A DNA stretch of 64,000 nucleotides from 2-02-FULL-47-50 sp964479045 (GTDB taxonomy: Bacteria; Pseudomonadota; Gammaproteobacteria; Eutrophobiales; Eutrophobiaceae): positions 1-64,000 of the forward strand of contig CAYZJI010000010.1 of the NCBI GenBank assembly GCA_964479045.1, read 5' to 3'. Made by a program: the position numbers and the translations under genes. The notes beneath the pieces were generated by a model. It saw only the letters and a list, made by a program, of their open reading frames with translations, did not search any database and was not told the DNA's origin. Shown here piece after piece: positions 54,397-63,090 of this stretch. How positions within the stretch are numbered: the stretch's first letter is position 1; every line of letters begins with the position of its first letter.

Positions 54397-55215
54397 ATGA
54401 CAGCAAAAAGCCTGCGTGCACTGGCGAAGGATCATGCCAACGGGGTGCTGGATAAAGAATCCTATCGCAAGGCACGTGATGCCTATCTCAATTCGGTAAT
54501 ATCCGGCGAGATTCCAATTGCTGTCAATGAATACCGGCCTCTGGTTCAGATCCAGGATCTGGATACCACTTTCGAAAAAACAGCTGTCAACGCAGTGCCA
54601 CCAAAGAAGGAAACCTCTCCTCCTCCATCATCGCCCATACCTGCATCACCACCGCGTCCCACCAAGGAATTTGTACCACCTGGAGATCTTCCTTTTGAAC
54701 CTGTAACAGAGGATAAACCATCACGGTTGCCGACTGGTCTGCTGATTGGCGCGATTGCGTTTTCGTTGATTCTTCTGGCAATACTGGCTGGTCTGATGAT
54801 ACTCAGGCCGGACACAGGGGTCGCGGAGGGGTCAGGCGAAGTTGCAGATGTAACTACAGATGACGCCGGTACTGCAGCCGCCAACACGGATGAACTGATA
54901 GCTGAATTTCTCAAACTTAATGACTGGAGCGATTTCAGTCTGCAGCAATTCTCGGAAAAATGGACTGCGCTCGATCCATCTGTACAAAATCAGGCCTTGG
55001 CGACACCACAAATGACCCGCCTGAGTAATGCCATATACCAGCAACTGGTGGAAGTACGTTCAGTTTCGAGCCAGGGCGGTGACCCTGAACAGGCCGTCGT
55101 AAAACAGCGTCGTCTTGTAGACTTCGCTGCTTTGCTTGGAATTTCCGACCCGCGTCTGGTCGTCAGGGAAACTGCTCCGGTTATACCGGTAACTCCGGTC
55201 GAGACCGCCGAATAA
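54397..55215 (+). CDS. Single-span membrane protein of the kinase cluster
   Basis: A 272-residue protein of no recognised family. Residues 1-45 (SLRALAKDHANGVLDKESYR) form a short helical module like the first 65 residues of the kinase. Residues 65-108 are Pro/Ser-rich. A membrane span lies at about 109-131 (GLLIGAIAFSLILLAILAGL). The rest (about 150-272) is acidic and soluble, and should lie outside the cytoplasm. It follows the kinase by 50 bases and ends at a terminator, so it belongs to the same unit. A role as accessory or substrate of the kinase is inference. Confidence 0.75.
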   Translation: MTAKSLRALAKDHANGVLDKESYRKARDAYLNSVISGEIPIAVNEYRPLVQIQDLDTTFEKTAVNAVPPKKETSPPPSSPIPASPPRPTKEFVPPGDLPFEPVTEDKPSRLPTGLLIGAIAFSLILLAILAGLMILRPDTGVAEGSGEVADVTTDDAGTAAANTDELIAEFLKLNDWSDFSLQQFSEKWTALDPSVQNQALATPQMTRLSNAIYQQLVEVRSVSSQGGDPEQAVVKQRRLVDFAALLGISDPRLVVRETAPVIPVTPVETAE

Positions 55216-55231
55216 ACCTTATCAGTCTGGT

Positions 55232-55259
55232 ATTCCGCTCCGCGGAATTTCTTATTCTT
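55232..55259 (+). terminator. Terminator of the signalling cluster
   Basis: ATTCCGC and GCGGAAT form a 7-bp stem around TCC and are followed by TTCTTATTCTT on the plus strand. It lies 17 bases after the last gene of the cluster and overlaps the end of the convergent mlaA gene. Confidence 0.72.
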
Positions 55260-55968
55260 CAGAGTATTCCGTTACTGTCCTGTCATTGATCTGGGCATCA
55301 CGCTTTTCCAGATAGGCACTCTTCACAAAATCATATTCATCCAGTGCCGCTTCTCCGAGCAGAGTTTTGGCGCTCAACAAATCCGCCTTGAAATCGACAT
55401 AATTCAGACTGAGCAGGCCGGCACGTACGGCATCATTATCGAGATACATGACCGGGTTGAGCAGGGAGTCTGCACCAAAACCGACAGCATCCCTGACAGT
55501 ACTGGGACCAAAAAACGGCACGACCAGATAGGGTCCGGAACCTACACCCCAGACCGCCAGGGTCTGGCCGAAGTCTTCATCGTTCTTGGGCATGCCAATC
55601 GGCGTAGACACATCAAAAAATCCCAGCAGTCCTGCAGTTGAATTGTAGACAAAACGCAAGGCATCCGTGAGCGCCTGATTGAACTTGAACTGCAGAATAT
55701 CATTCGCAATAACGGAAATATCATTGAGGTTGCTGAACATGTTGCTGATACCGCGATCCACGATATCGGGCGTGATAGCCTGATATCCCTTGCCCAACGG
55801 ATCAAATAGCATCTTGTCCATGGTCTGGTTGAAGGAATACACGCCCCGGTTGAATCCTTCCCATGGATCAGCCGGATCAGCGGTACCGGTCGTTGCACAT
55901 CCTGTTACTGATAAAACCAACGTTGCCCCAAGAAAACTCCTGAGTGCTGCTGTTCTGCCACCCTTCAT
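55252..55968 (-). CDS. mlaA: MlaA/VacJ-family outer-membrane lipoprotein
   Basis: A protein of 238 residues from the ATG at 55968, which has AGGAG eight bases upstream; the reading frame opens 31 codons earlier without such a site. The lipoprotein signal LGATLVLSVTGC has the lipobox Cys. The family core follows: DPWEGFNRGVYSFNQTMDK, DRGISNMFSNLNDISVIAND, FFDVSTPIGMPKNDEDFGQTL, GVGSGPYLVVPFFGPSTVRD. In the Mla pathway it removes mislocalised phospholipids from the outer leaflet of the outer membrane. Other mla genes are absent from the window. Confidence 0.93.
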   Translation of the reverse strand: MKGGRTAALRSFLGATLVLSVTGCATTGTADPADPWEGFNRGVYSFNQTMDKMLFDPLGKGYQAITPDIVDRGISNMFSNLNDISVIANDILQFKFNQALTDALRFVYNSTAGLLGFFDVSTPIGMPKNDEDFGQTLAVWGVGSGPYLVVPFFGPSTVRDAVGFGADSLLNPVMYLDNDAVRAGLLSLNYVDFKADLLSAKTLLGEAALDEYDFVKSAYLEKRDAQINDRTVTEYSEE

Positions 55969-56220
55969 CTGCCAGCTCCTGTTACGGTATTCAGTACAAC
56001 ACCCTGAATAGAATTTATGATTATTTTTATCAAGGAAGGCTGAGAAATCTGTATTACTCATCTCCCAAGTTGATATTATTCATATAGAAAAGAAGCTTGT
56101 AAAACAAACAATTAAAGGCGATTATCAAACAATATGCATCTTAGGACTAAATCATATTAAGATCATGATAATAGGCATTAAAGTTAAACATCTGGATTAG
56201 CAATATAATTTCCTGTCACC

Positions 56221-56928
56221 ATGCCCACCTCCTATGAAAATTTCGATCCGGCTGAGCAAAACAAATTCAATGCTCATGCTGCACAGTGGTGGAACGCGCA
56301 CGGACCGCTGCGAACCCTGCATCACATCAATCCGGTCAGGTTAAATTACATCCGCGACAAAACTTCACTGAAAGGTTTGCAGGTTGCTGATATTGGCTGT
56401 GGTGGTGGTGTTTTAACTGAAGGTCTGGCGCTGGAAGGCGCCGAAGTCACCGGAATTGATATCAGCGAAAAAGCGATTGCCGCTGCCTGCCTGCATGCAC
56501 AAAATAATCATTTGCGCATTCAGTACTATACTCTCATGCCAGAGGTATTTGCGGCACAGCATGTGCATGAATTTGACGCCTTAACCTGTATGGAAATGCT
56601 GGAACATGTGCCGGACCCTGCAACCATCGTGCAGGCCTGCAGCACGCTGCTCAAGCCCGGTGGTCACGCTTTTTTTTCCACCATTAATCGCACACCCGGC
56701 GCCTATCTCACTGCGGTACTGGGTGCCGAATATCTGCTCAAATTATTACCGGCCGGAACACACGACTATGCACGTTTTATAAGGCCATCTGAACTATCGA
56801 AATGGTGCCGGGAATCCGGACTGCAAGTACGTGATATCTGCGGGATGGGTTATTCGCCACTGACAAACAAAGCCTGGCTGCATAAAAATCCGTCTGTGAA
56901 TTATCTGCTGTATGCCACACGGGATTAA
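56221..56928 (+). CDS. ubiG: Ubiquinone biosynthesis O-methyltransferase
   Basis: A 235-residue SAM-dependent methyltransferase acting at both O-methylation steps of ubiquinone synthesis. The N-terminal EQNKFNAHAAQWWNAHGPLRTLHHINPVRL, the SAM loop VADIGCGGGVLTEGLA and the later CMEMLEHVPDP match UbiG closely, and the length is normal. The next gene, gph, starts within a few bases, a pairing common in gammaproteobacteria. Confidence 0.96.
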   Translation: MPTSYENFDPAEQNKFNAHAAQWWNAHGPLRTLHHINPVRLNYIRDKTSLKGLQVADIGCGGGVLTEGLALEGAEVTGIDISEKAIAAACLHAQNNHLRIQYYTLMPEVFAAQHVHEFDALTCMEMLEHVPDPATIVQACSTLLKPGGHAFFSTINRTPGAYLTAVLGAEYLLKLLPAGTHDYARFIRPSELSKWCRESGLQVRDICGMGYSPLTNKAWLHKNPSVNYLLYATRD

Positions 56929-56931
56929 TCC

Positions 56932-57591
56932 GTGATGATCAACGCGGTTTTTTTTGATCTGGACGGAACCCTCGCTGATACTGCACCGGACCTCGCCTGG
57001 GCGCTGAACGAATTGCTGGTTGAAAATCACAAACCAGCGCTGCCGTTTGCCATCATACGGCCGGTGGTTTCTCATGGCGGCAATGCCATGATCAAACTCG
57101 GCTTTGGTCTGAATGAAAATGAGCCGGGCTTCAGTGAATTGCGCGAGCGCTTTTTACAGATATATCAGACACGCCTGCACAATGGCACACATTTGTTTCC
57201 GGGCATGGAAGACGTTCTGGATACCCTTGAACAACAGTCCATTACCTGGGGGGTGATCACCAACAAACCGGGCTGGTTGACCAGCCCTCTTATGGAAAAA
57301 CTGGATTTGATGCATCGGGCTGCCTGTGTTGTCAGTGGTGACAGCACCATAGAGCGCAAACCGCATCCGGCGCCGATGTATCTGGCGTGTGAACTCAGCG
57401 GCAGTGACCCGGCAACCAGTGTATATGTCGGCGATGCGGAACGTGACATCCGTGCCGGACGCGCGGCCGGCATGCACACACTGGTGGCGCTCTATGGTTA
57501 TATCGACACGCATGAAAAACCGGAACAATGGAATGCTGATGCCATGATCGCAACGCCTGCTGATATCATCACCTGGCTGCACGGTCAGTAA
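56932..57591 (+). CDS. gph: Phosphoglycolate phosphatase-type HAD hydrolase
   Basis: A 219-residue HAD phosphatase. Motif I FFDLDGTLADT, motif II VITNKP, a Lys in ERKPHPAP and motif IV YVGDAERDIRAGRAAGM are all present, with a small helical cap. Neighbours of ubiG in this family act as phosphoglycolate phosphatase or as the MurNAc-6-phosphate phosphatase MupP, which sequence alone cannot separate. The start is a GTG directly followed by an ATG; either is possible. Confidence 0.9.
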   Translation: MMINAVFFDLDGTLADTAPDLAWALNELLVENHKPALPFAIIRPVVSHGGNAMIKLGFGLNENEPGFSELRERFLQIYQTRLHNGTHLFPGMEDVLDTLEQQSITWGVITNKPGWLTSPLMEKLDLMHRAACVVSGDSTIERKPHPAPMYLACELSGSDPATSVYVGDAERDIRAGRAAGMHTLVALYGYIDTHEKPEQWNADAMIATPADIITWLHGQ

Positions 57592-57593
57592 TC

Positions 57594-58358
57594 ATGGGCG
57601 CAAGTGCGGCAGAAGACTATTGTAGAATTAAAGCAGCGCCCGCCGGTTCGATTTTCTATTACTGCACTCTTTATATACGGCCGGAACAAAAACGCGCATT
57701 TCACGCGCTCCACAGTTTCGGTATTGAAGTAGCTGAAGTGCTTGCTGAATGCGCAGATCCCGGCATAGCCCGGATCAAGCTCGCGTGGTGGCAGGATGAA
57801 ATACAACGTCTTTACAACCACCAATCCAGGCACCCGGTCAGTCATGAACTGCAGCCATTGATTGATGCCTTTCCACTGGAACAAAACAGTTTTCGGGGCA
57901 TCATCCGGCATTATGAACAGCGACTGAATCAGGGTACGCAGCCCCTGTTGTTTGATGAATTGCATACCGCCATGTCATCCGGTCCCGGGGAACTCTGGAA
58001 ATTGACCGCTACATTGTGCGGCGTTCAGCCTCAACACACTGAAACATGGAAAAATTGCGGGGCACTGTTCGGCATATTTGAACTGTTGCACCAACGTCCG
58101 CTGCTTATGATCGAAAACCCCGCCGCTATCACTCGTCAGCTGCAGGCAAGGCTTGAAACTGCCCTGCCTCAACTGCCCCCGGATAAAAGCAGCAGCAATA
58201 TGTGTATCCTGATTATGGCGCGTATTGTCCTTGCGACCTGTCATGAAATGCTGGAAGACGAAGATCGCCTGTTGCGGGAAAAGGTCAGCCTGACGCCTCT
58301 GCGCAAATTCTGGATTGCCTGGCGTACTAAAAGACAAGTAATGAGTCATGAAGGATGA
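57594..58358 (+). CDS. Squalene/phytoene synthase-like protein lacking the Asp-rich motifs
   Basis: A 254-residue protein of the trans-isoprenyl synthase fold. DYCRIKAAPAGSIFYYCTLYI and ARIKLAWWQDEIQRLY are standard family landmarks. The first Asp-rich motif is degenerate: where active enzymes have a DDVVD-like sequence, this one has EVAEVLAE, and no second Asp-rich motif is evident. It is probably not a prenyl synthase. The human complex I assembly factor NDUFAF6 is a similar non-catalytic relative, so a respiratory assembly role near the sdh genes is possible but inferred. The last residues (QVMSHEG) and stop come from an ATGAGT-type repeat, so the C-terminus may be altered. Confidence 0.8.
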   Translation: MGASAAEDYCRIKAAPAGSIFYYCTLYIRPEQKRAFHALHSFGIEVAEVLAECADPGIARIKLAWWQDEIQRLYNHQSRHPVSHELQPLIDAFPLEQNSFRGIIRHYEQRLNQGTQPLLFDELHTAMSSGPGELWKLTATLCGVQPQHTETWKNCGALFGIFELLHQRPLLMIENPAAITRQLQARLETALPQLPPDKSSSNMCILIMARIVLATCHEMLEDEDRLLREKVSLTPLRKFWIAWRTKRQVMSHEG

Positions 58359-58432
58359 GTATCCTCATTACTCATTACTCATTACTCATTACTCATTACT
58401 CATTACTCATGACTCATGACTGATTACTCTCC
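58338..58432. repeat. Tandem TCATTAC heptamers (ATGAGTA repeat family)
   Basis: AGTAATGAGTCATGAAGGATGAG is followed by about six perfect TCATTAC heptamers and then ATGACTCATGACTGATTAC. The two halves can pair. It spans the end of the squalene-synthase-like gene and reaches to within three bases of the YgfX-like stop. Simple tandem heptamers like these can vary in copy number. Confidence 0.88.
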
Positions 58433-58434
58433 AC

Positions 58435-58875
58435 TCACCCCTGTTTCATATACCTTAATCTCACCCGTAGTCGCCGGAAATCATCCGGATTAATCCTGTC
58501 CGGTGTCAGGACTACCCTGAAATTTTCACCCTCCGCTTTGAAAAACAGGATGATCACTAGCGGATGCACAAATGCTCCGGCTTGCAAATCCGCTCTGATA
58601 TCCCGGCCCATACAGGTTTTCAGCCACCATTCGTTCCGAACGTTTAACAAAACAGCTACCACACTGGCAGGATTATCTTGCGCTATATATAGCCTGTGGC
58701 AGTGCCATAAACTGACCAGGACAAGTAATATCGGAAACGGTTGCAGGCCGATCGGCAGACCTGAAACCAGCACCGAGATCATGGCGCCGGCATGGATGAC
58801 ATAAAGAACCAGAATCATGCGGCGTGAAGGTTTAACCGGAAATTCCAGCGGTAACTCAAACGGATTGGACTGCAA
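58435..58875 (-). CDS. YgfX-like small membrane protein
   Basis: A 146-residue protein with two adjacent membrane spans (MILVLYVIHAGAMISVLVSGL and the next hydrophobic stretch to LWHCHRLYI), then a soluble part with the Trp-rich WWLK and the C-terminal PDRINPDDFRRLRVRLRY, as in YgfX/CptA proteins. In Escherichia coli ygfX lies beside sdhE. Here sdhE is 4 kb away beyond sdhCDAB, which supports the call. The start is TTG with AGGAGG seven bases upstream. Confidence 0.75.
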   Translation of the reverse strand: MQSNPFELPLEFPVKPSRRMILVLYVIHAGAMISVLVSGLPIGLQPFPILLVLVSLWHCHRLYIAQDNPASVVAVLLNVRNEWWLKTCMGRDIRADLQAGAFVHPLVIILFFKAEGENFRVVLTPDRINPDDFRRLRVRLRYMKQG

Positions 58876-59011
58876 GGGGTGACCTCCTGTCGATTTCTCA
58901 ATAAAATCATACCATCAGGGAGAAAGGGCTGCGAAATGGCGGCAAGCTGTTAAAATGCATTATTGCCCTGCAGCATTAATTAAAAAAAAGACTTGTGAAA
59001 TCATCAACTCC

Positions 59012-59191
59012 ATGCGAAAAATGAGTACCGGCAAACAGGAAGAAACGTTGCAGACGCCTGAAGCGGCGCCAACCGCCGTCAACAAGCCGCAGCACACTGG
59101 TATCCAGCCTAAGGAGGTCGGTGGACCCAAAGGCCCGGAACCCACACGTTATGGTGATTGGGAACGGCGCGGCCGCTGTATCGATTTCTGA
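59012..59191 (+). CDS. SDHAF4-like succinate dehydrogenase assembly factor (DUF1674)
   Basis: A small protein of about 59 residues from the ATG at 59012; an upstream in-frame ATG at 58955 is less likely because that stretch is AT-rich and looks non-coding. The C-terminal GGPKGPEPTRYGDWERRGRC, followed by IDF, is the DUF1674/SDHAF4 signature. In eukaryotes SDHAF4 binds the flavinated SdhA subunit and promotes its joining to SdhB. The gene lies directly before sdhC, as suits that role. Confidence 0.85.
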   Translation: MRKMSTGKQEETLQTPEAAPTAVNKPQHTGIQPKEVGGPKGPEPTRYGDWERRGRCIDF

Positions 59192-59210
59192 AATATAAAA
59201 ATAATAATTA

Positions 59211-59226
59211 TCCGGCTTAGGCCGGA
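59211..59226 (+). promoter_or_regulatory. Small hairpin upstream of sdhC
   Basis: TCCGGC and GCCGGA pair around TTAG, 32 bases before the sdhC ATG. There is no T-tract after it, so it is not a standard terminator. It could influence sdhC translation or be a remnant of a REP-like palindrome. Confidence 0.4.
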
Positions 59227-59257
59227 CACTAGAGCGAAATTAATCTGAGAGAACACC

Positions 59258-59644
59258 ATGGCTGCGGTCAATCGTCCTTTATCGCCACATTTACAGATCT
59301 ACAAACCCCAACTGACTTCGGTGTTGTCGATCACCCATCGCGGTACCGGTGTGTTCCTGACAGTCGGTGCTCTGTTCCTCAGTTGCTGGCTGTTATCGAT
59401 CGCCAATGGACCTGAAAGTTTTACCGGCCTCGCAGCCCATATCAATGCGTGGTACGGGCAAATCATGCTCTATGCCTGGGCATTTTCACTCTATTACCAT
59501 TTATGTAACGGCATCCGGCATTTGTTCTGGGATGCGGGACGCGGTCTTGATATCCAGACGACGTACCGCTCGGGCTATGCCGTCGTGATCATTTCCGTAC
59601 TGTTCACTGTGATCACGGCATGTCTGGCCGGAGGTGTTGCATGA
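59258..59644 (+). CDS. sdhC: Succinate dehydrogenase cytochrome b556 subunit
   Basis: A 128-residue membrane anchor of complex II. RPLSPHLQIYKPQLTSVLSITHRGTGVFL is the family start with the conserved Ser and His-Arg-Gly, three membrane spans follow, and YHLCNGIRHLFWD contains the haem-ligand His. It overlaps the sdhD start by ATGA. A GAGAGA ribosome binding site precedes the ATG. Confidence 0.96.
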   Translation: MAAVNRPLSPHLQIYKPQLTSVLSITHRGTGVFLTVGALFLSCWLLSIANGPESFTGLAAHINAWYGQIMLYAWAFSLYYHLCNGIRHLFWDAGRGLDIQTTYRSGYAVVIISVLFTVITACLAGGVA

Positions 59645-60021
59645 AACTGCGCTCTCCACTCGCCAGAGTACGAGGTCTGGGTTCTGCGAAAGAAGGTACG
59701 CATCACTGGTGGGCACAGCGCCTCACAGCCATAGCACTGGTGCCCTTGTCACTCTGGTTCATTTACTCACTGGTTTGCATGACCACACGGGATTACCTTG
59801 CGGTTATAGGATGGTTACAGTCACCGATTTCCAGTTCACTGTTAATTCTGTTTGTCATTGCAATGTTCTACCATGCCCAGCTCGGCATGCAGGTGGTGAT
59901 CGAAGATTACATTGAGTCTGAAGCACTCAAGATAACCAGCCTCATTATTCTTAAACTCGTCCTCTGGTTTGCGGGGCTTGCCAGTGTGATGGCCGTGTTG
60001 AAAGTTTTTCTGGGCCTATAA
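59641..60021 (+). CDS. sdhD: Succinate dehydrogenase membrane anchor subunit
   Basis: A protein of 126 residues from the ATG that overlaps the sdhC stop (ATGA); the frame is open seven codons further upstream but that would overlap sdhC more. RGLGSAKEGTHHWWAQRLTAIALVPL is typical of alphaproteobacterial and mitochondrial-type SdhD. The second haem-side His lies in FYHAQLGMQVVIEDYI. It has three membrane spans. Confidence 0.94.
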   Translation: MKLRSPLARVRGLGSAKEGTHHWWAQRLTAIALVPLSLWFIYSLVCMTTRDYLAVIGWLQSPISSSLLILFVIAMFYHAQLGMQVVIEDYIESEALKITSLIILKLVLWFAGLASVMAVLKVFLGL

Positions 60022-60044
60022 ATTTTCCGGGATTGTAAAAACAA

Positions 60045-61829
60045 ATGTCTGACGCCTACAAAATTATTGATCATCAATATGACGTCGTTGTGGTCGGCGC
60101 CGGGGGTGCCGGTCTGCGCGCTACCTTCGGCATGGCCGCGAAAGGACTGAAAACTGCCTGCATCACCAAGGTATTTCCCACCCGCAGCCATACAGTAGCT
60201 GCACAGGGTGGCATGAGCGCCTCACTTGGCAACATGGGCCCCGACGACTGGCGCTGGCACATGTACGACACTGTGAAAGGTTCGGACTGGCTGGGCGATC
60301 AGGATGCGATTGAATACATGTGTCGTGAGGCTGTGCCCGCTGTCATTGAGCTGGAACATCAGGGTGTACCGTTTTCACGCACCGAGGAAGGCAAGATTTA
60401 CCAGCGCCCGTTTGGCGGCATGACAACCAATTATGGTGAAGGTACAGCGCAACGCACCTGTGCTGCCGCGGATCGCACCGGTCATGCGATCCTGCATACG
60501 CTGTATCAGCAATCGCTGAAACATGAAGCCGAATTCTATATTGAATATTTCGCCCTCGACCTGATCATGGACGAAGGCATCTGCCGTGGTGTCATGGCAT
60601 GGAACCTGGAAGATGGCACTATTCATCGTTTCCGTGCGCATGCCGTGGTACTGGCCACCGGTGGTTATGGCCGTGCTTATTTCTCCTGTACCTCCGCCCA
60701 TACCTGCACCGGTGATGGCAATGCTATGGTGCTGCGTGCCGGCCTGCCGTTACAGGACATGGAATTTATCCAGTTTCATCCGACCGGCATTTATGGTTCG
60801 GGCTGCCTGATTACCGAAGGTGTGCGCGGTGAAGGCGGTTATCTCACCAACTCCAAAGGCGAGCGTTTCATGGAACGCTACGCACCGTCTGCGAAAGATC
60901 TCGCCTCGCGTGATGTAGTCAGCCGCTCCATGACTATTGAGATCCGTGAAGGTCGTGGTATCGGCAAAGAAGCTGACCACATTCATCTGCACCTCGAACA
61001 TCTCGGCCCTGAAGTCATCCATGAACGTCTGCCGGGCATTGCGGAATCCGCCAGGATTTTTGCAGGTGTGGACGTGAGCAAGGAACCCATCCCGGTGATC
61101 CCGACCGTGCATTACAACATGGGCGGTATCCCGACCAATTATCATGGTCAGGTGGTTACGCTGAAAGATGGCAATCCGGATACCGTTGTGCCGGGATTGA
61201 TGGCGATTGGTGAAGCGGCCTGCGTGTCCGTGCACGGCGCGAACCGTCTGGGTTCCAATTCATTATTGGATCTGATTGTATTTGGCCGTGCGGCTGCCAA
61301 TTATGCCGCGGAACATATCAAGTCCGGCCAGACCCACAAATCCCTGCCCAGGGCTGGTGACGAATGTCTGGCGCGTCTCGATAAAATCCGCCACAACAAG
61401 GGTTCAACACCCACGGCCAAAATCCGCATGAACATGCAGCGTACCATGCAGAACAATGCTGCCGTGTTCCGTACCGGTGATGTCATGAAAGAAGGCATGG
61501 ACAAGATGGCCGTCATCTGGGATTCGTTTGCGGACGTAAAAGTCGCGGACAAGAGTCTGGTGTGGAATACGGATCTCGCAGAAACACTGGAACTGGAAAA
61601 CCTGCTCGGCAACGCTGTGGTCAGTATCCATTCCGCCTACAACCGCAAGGAAAGCCGTGGTGCGCATGCCCGCGAAGATTATCCGGAACGCGATGATGTG
61701 AACTGGATGAAACACACCCTGTCATGGGTCGATGCAAAGGGCAATGTGAAATTTGATTACCGGCCGGTACACATGTACACCCTTACGAACGAAGTGCAGG
61801 TGTTTCCACCGAAGAAACGAGTTTATTAA
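60045..61829 (+). CDS. sdhA: Succinate dehydrogenase flavoprotein subunit
   Basis: A 594-residue catalytic subunit. The FAD loop [13 protein letters not shown], the covalent FAD site [11 protein letters not shown] (His), [11 protein letters not shown] and [17 protein letters not shown] are all intact. The sequence ends [12 protein letters not shown]. Overall it resembles the alphaproteobacterial/mitochondrial form more than the enterobacterial form, for instance in [20 protein letters not shown]. It follows sdhD by 23 bases. Confidence 0.97.
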   Translation: MSDAYKIIDHQYDVVVVGAGGAGLRATFGMAAKGLKTACITKVFPTRSHTVAAQGGMSASLGNMGPDDWRWHMYDTVKGSDWLGDQDAIEYMCREAVPAVIELEHQGVPFSRTEEGKIYQRPFGGMTTNYGEGTAQRTCAAADRTGHAILHTLYQQSLKHEAEFYIEYFALDLIMDEGICRGVMAWNLEDGTIHRFRAHAVVLATGGYGRAYFSCTSAHTCTGDGNAMVLRAGLPLQDMEFIQFHPTGIYGSGCLITEGVRGEGGYLTNSKGERFMERYAPSAKDLASRDVVSRSMTIEIREGRGIGKEADHIHLHLEHLGPEVIHERLPGIAESARIFAGVDVSKEPIPVIPTVHYNMGGIPTNYHGQVVTLKDGNPDTVVPGLMAIGEAACVSVHGANRLGSNSLLDLIVFGRAAANYAAEHIKSGQTHKSLPRAGDECLARLDKIRHNKGSTPTAKIRMNMQRTMQNNAAVFRTGDVMKEGMDKMAVIWDSFADVKVADKSLVWNTDLAETLELENLLGNAVVSIHSAYNRKESRGAHAREDYPERDDVNWMKHTLSWVDAKGNVKFDYRPVHMYTLTNEVQVFPPKKRVY

Positions 61830-61837
61830 CAGCGGCG

Positions 61838-61925
61838 AATAGTGACTGGCGAATGGTGATTAGTAAACAAATAATCCTGTGCCAATGTTCCACCAATCAC
61901 TAATCACCAATCACTAATCACAGGT
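61838..61925. repeat. Inverted TGATTAGTGATT-type repeat between sdhA and sdhB
   Basis: GGCGAATGGTGATTAG on the left is answered by CCAATCACTAATCACCAATC on the right, making an imperfect hairpin inside the sdh operon. The right end supplies AGGTG, which serves as the ribosome binding site of sdhB. Related words occur at 10995-11030 and 21190-21232. Confidence 0.75.
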
Positions 61926-61932
61926 GTAAAAA

Positions 61933-62715
61933 ATGGCTGAATTTACCTTACCGAAAAACTCCAGGGTCAAGAAAGGCAAAACCGTTACTGCTGCCAATGG
62001 CGCTGCCCGGAAAAAAGTTTTCAAGGTCTATCGCTGGGATCCGGATACTGGCGAAAACCCGAATCTCGATACCTATGAAATCGATCTGGATAAATGTGGG
62101 CCGATGGTGCTGGACGCGATCATCTATATCAAGAATGAACTCGACTCTACTCTGACTTTCCGCCGTTCCTGCCGTGAAGGCATCTGTGGCTCCTGTGCAA
62201 TGAATATTGGTGGCACCAATACCCTTGCCTGCACCAAAGCCATTGAAGATATCAAGGGCGACATCAGCATCTATCCGTTGCCGCATATGCCGGTGATTAA
62301 AGACCTGGTGCCGGATCTCACTCATTTCTATGCACAGTACGCTTCCATCAAACCCTGGATGCAGACCCAAAGCCCGCCACCGCCAGATCGGGAACGCCTG
62401 CAATCCAAGGAAGATCGCGCCAAACTGGACGGGTTATATGAATGTATCCTGTGTGCCTGCTGCTCCACGAGTTGCCCGAGTTACTGGTGGAATGGCGATC
62501 GTTATCTGGGCCCGGCCATCCTGTTGCAGGCCTATCGCTGGATTGCAGACAGCCGTGATGAAAATACCGGTGAACGTCTGGATAATCTGGAAGATCCCTT
62601 CCGCCTGTATCGCTGCCATACCATCATGAATTGCACCAACACCTGTCCGAAAGGTTTGAATCCGGCGAAGGCGATTGCGGAAATCAAGAAACTTATGGTC
62701 ACCCGTACTATGTAA
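61933..62715 (+). CDS. sdhB: Succinate dehydrogenase iron-sulfur subunit
   Basis: A 260-residue subunit carrying three clusters: CREGICGSC for [2Fe-2S], [16 protein letters not shown] for [4Fe-4S] and [14 protein letters not shown] for [3Fe-4S]. The basic N-terminal extension of about 30 residues and the overall sequence again match the alphaproteobacterial/mitochondrial form. The ATG has AGGTG seven bases upstream. Confidence 0.97.
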   Translation: MAEFTLPKNSRVKKGKTVTAANGAARKKVFKVYRWDPDTGENPNLDTYEIDLDKCGPMVLDAIIYIKNELDSTLTFRRSCREGICGSCAMNIGGTNTLACTKAIEDIKGDISIYPLPHMPVIKDLVPDLTHFYAQYASIKPWMQTQSPPPPDRERLQSKEDRAKLDGLYECILCACCSTSCPSYWWNGDRYLGPAILLQAYRWIADSRDENTGERLDNLEDPFRLYRCHTIMNCTNTCPKGLNPAKAIAEIKKLMVTRTM

Positions 62716-62800
62716 CGAGTAATGAGTGACGAGCAACAACCCCTGACTGACCGTTTACTCGTTACTCATTACTTGCAACTCGCTAGTCATCACTAATCGC
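62716..62800. repeat. ATGAGTA-type inverted repeat after sdhB
   Basis: ACGAGTAATGAGTGACGAG on the left pairs with TTACTCGTTACTCATTAC on the right. It starts directly after the sdhB stop codon and ends 35 bases before sdhE. It may act as a stabilising or partially terminating hairpin between sdhB and sdhE. Confidence 0.8.
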
Positions 62801-62835
62801 TTATAATCAAATTTTACCGTTTTAAGGATGATAAT

Positions 62836-63090
62836 TTGATTATTCAATCCAACCTGCTCTGGCGTTGCCGGCGTGGTATCCGGGAAATGGATCTGTTGCT
62901 GCAGGGGTTTGTCGAAAAATATTACGATACACTCCCGGCGCAGGAGCAAACTGCCTTCGCGCAATTGCTGGATCAGGCTGATCTCGACATCATGGACTGG
63001 ATCATGGGGCGTACTGATCCTCCGCCCATGTTCACGTCATTGATTAACAGGATACGTGCTTCCGGCACAGCTGATCATGGCACACCCTGA
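62836..63090 (+). CDS. sdhE: SdhE flavin assembly factor
   Basis: An 84-residue protein that promotes covalent FAD attachment to SdhA (SDHAF2 in eukaryotes). LLWRCRRGIREMDLLLQGFV carries the RGxxEMD motif, and LDIMDWIMGRTDPPP is the conserved C-terminal part. The start is a TTG with AAGGATG upstream. It lies between sdhB and ygfZ. Confidence 0.93.
   Translation: MIIQSNLLWRCRRGIREMDLLLQGFVEKYYDTLPAQEQTAFAQLLDQADLDIMDWIMGRTDPPPMFTSLINRIRASGTADHGTP

Noticed and set aside
48249..55215. Type VI secretion regulatory module (PpkA-PppA-Fha)
   Set aside because: Kinase, phosphatase and FHA domain are present, but no type VI structural gene is in the window and the FHA is fused to a cyclase.
58365..58432. 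CRISPR array from regular repeats
   Set aside because: The units are 7-base tandem repeats with no spacers, and no cas genes are present.
58435..63090. CptAB toxin-antitoxin pair (YgfX-like and SdhE)
   Set aside because: The two genes are separated by the whole sdh operon and lie on opposite strands. SdhE is better understood as a flavin assembly factor.
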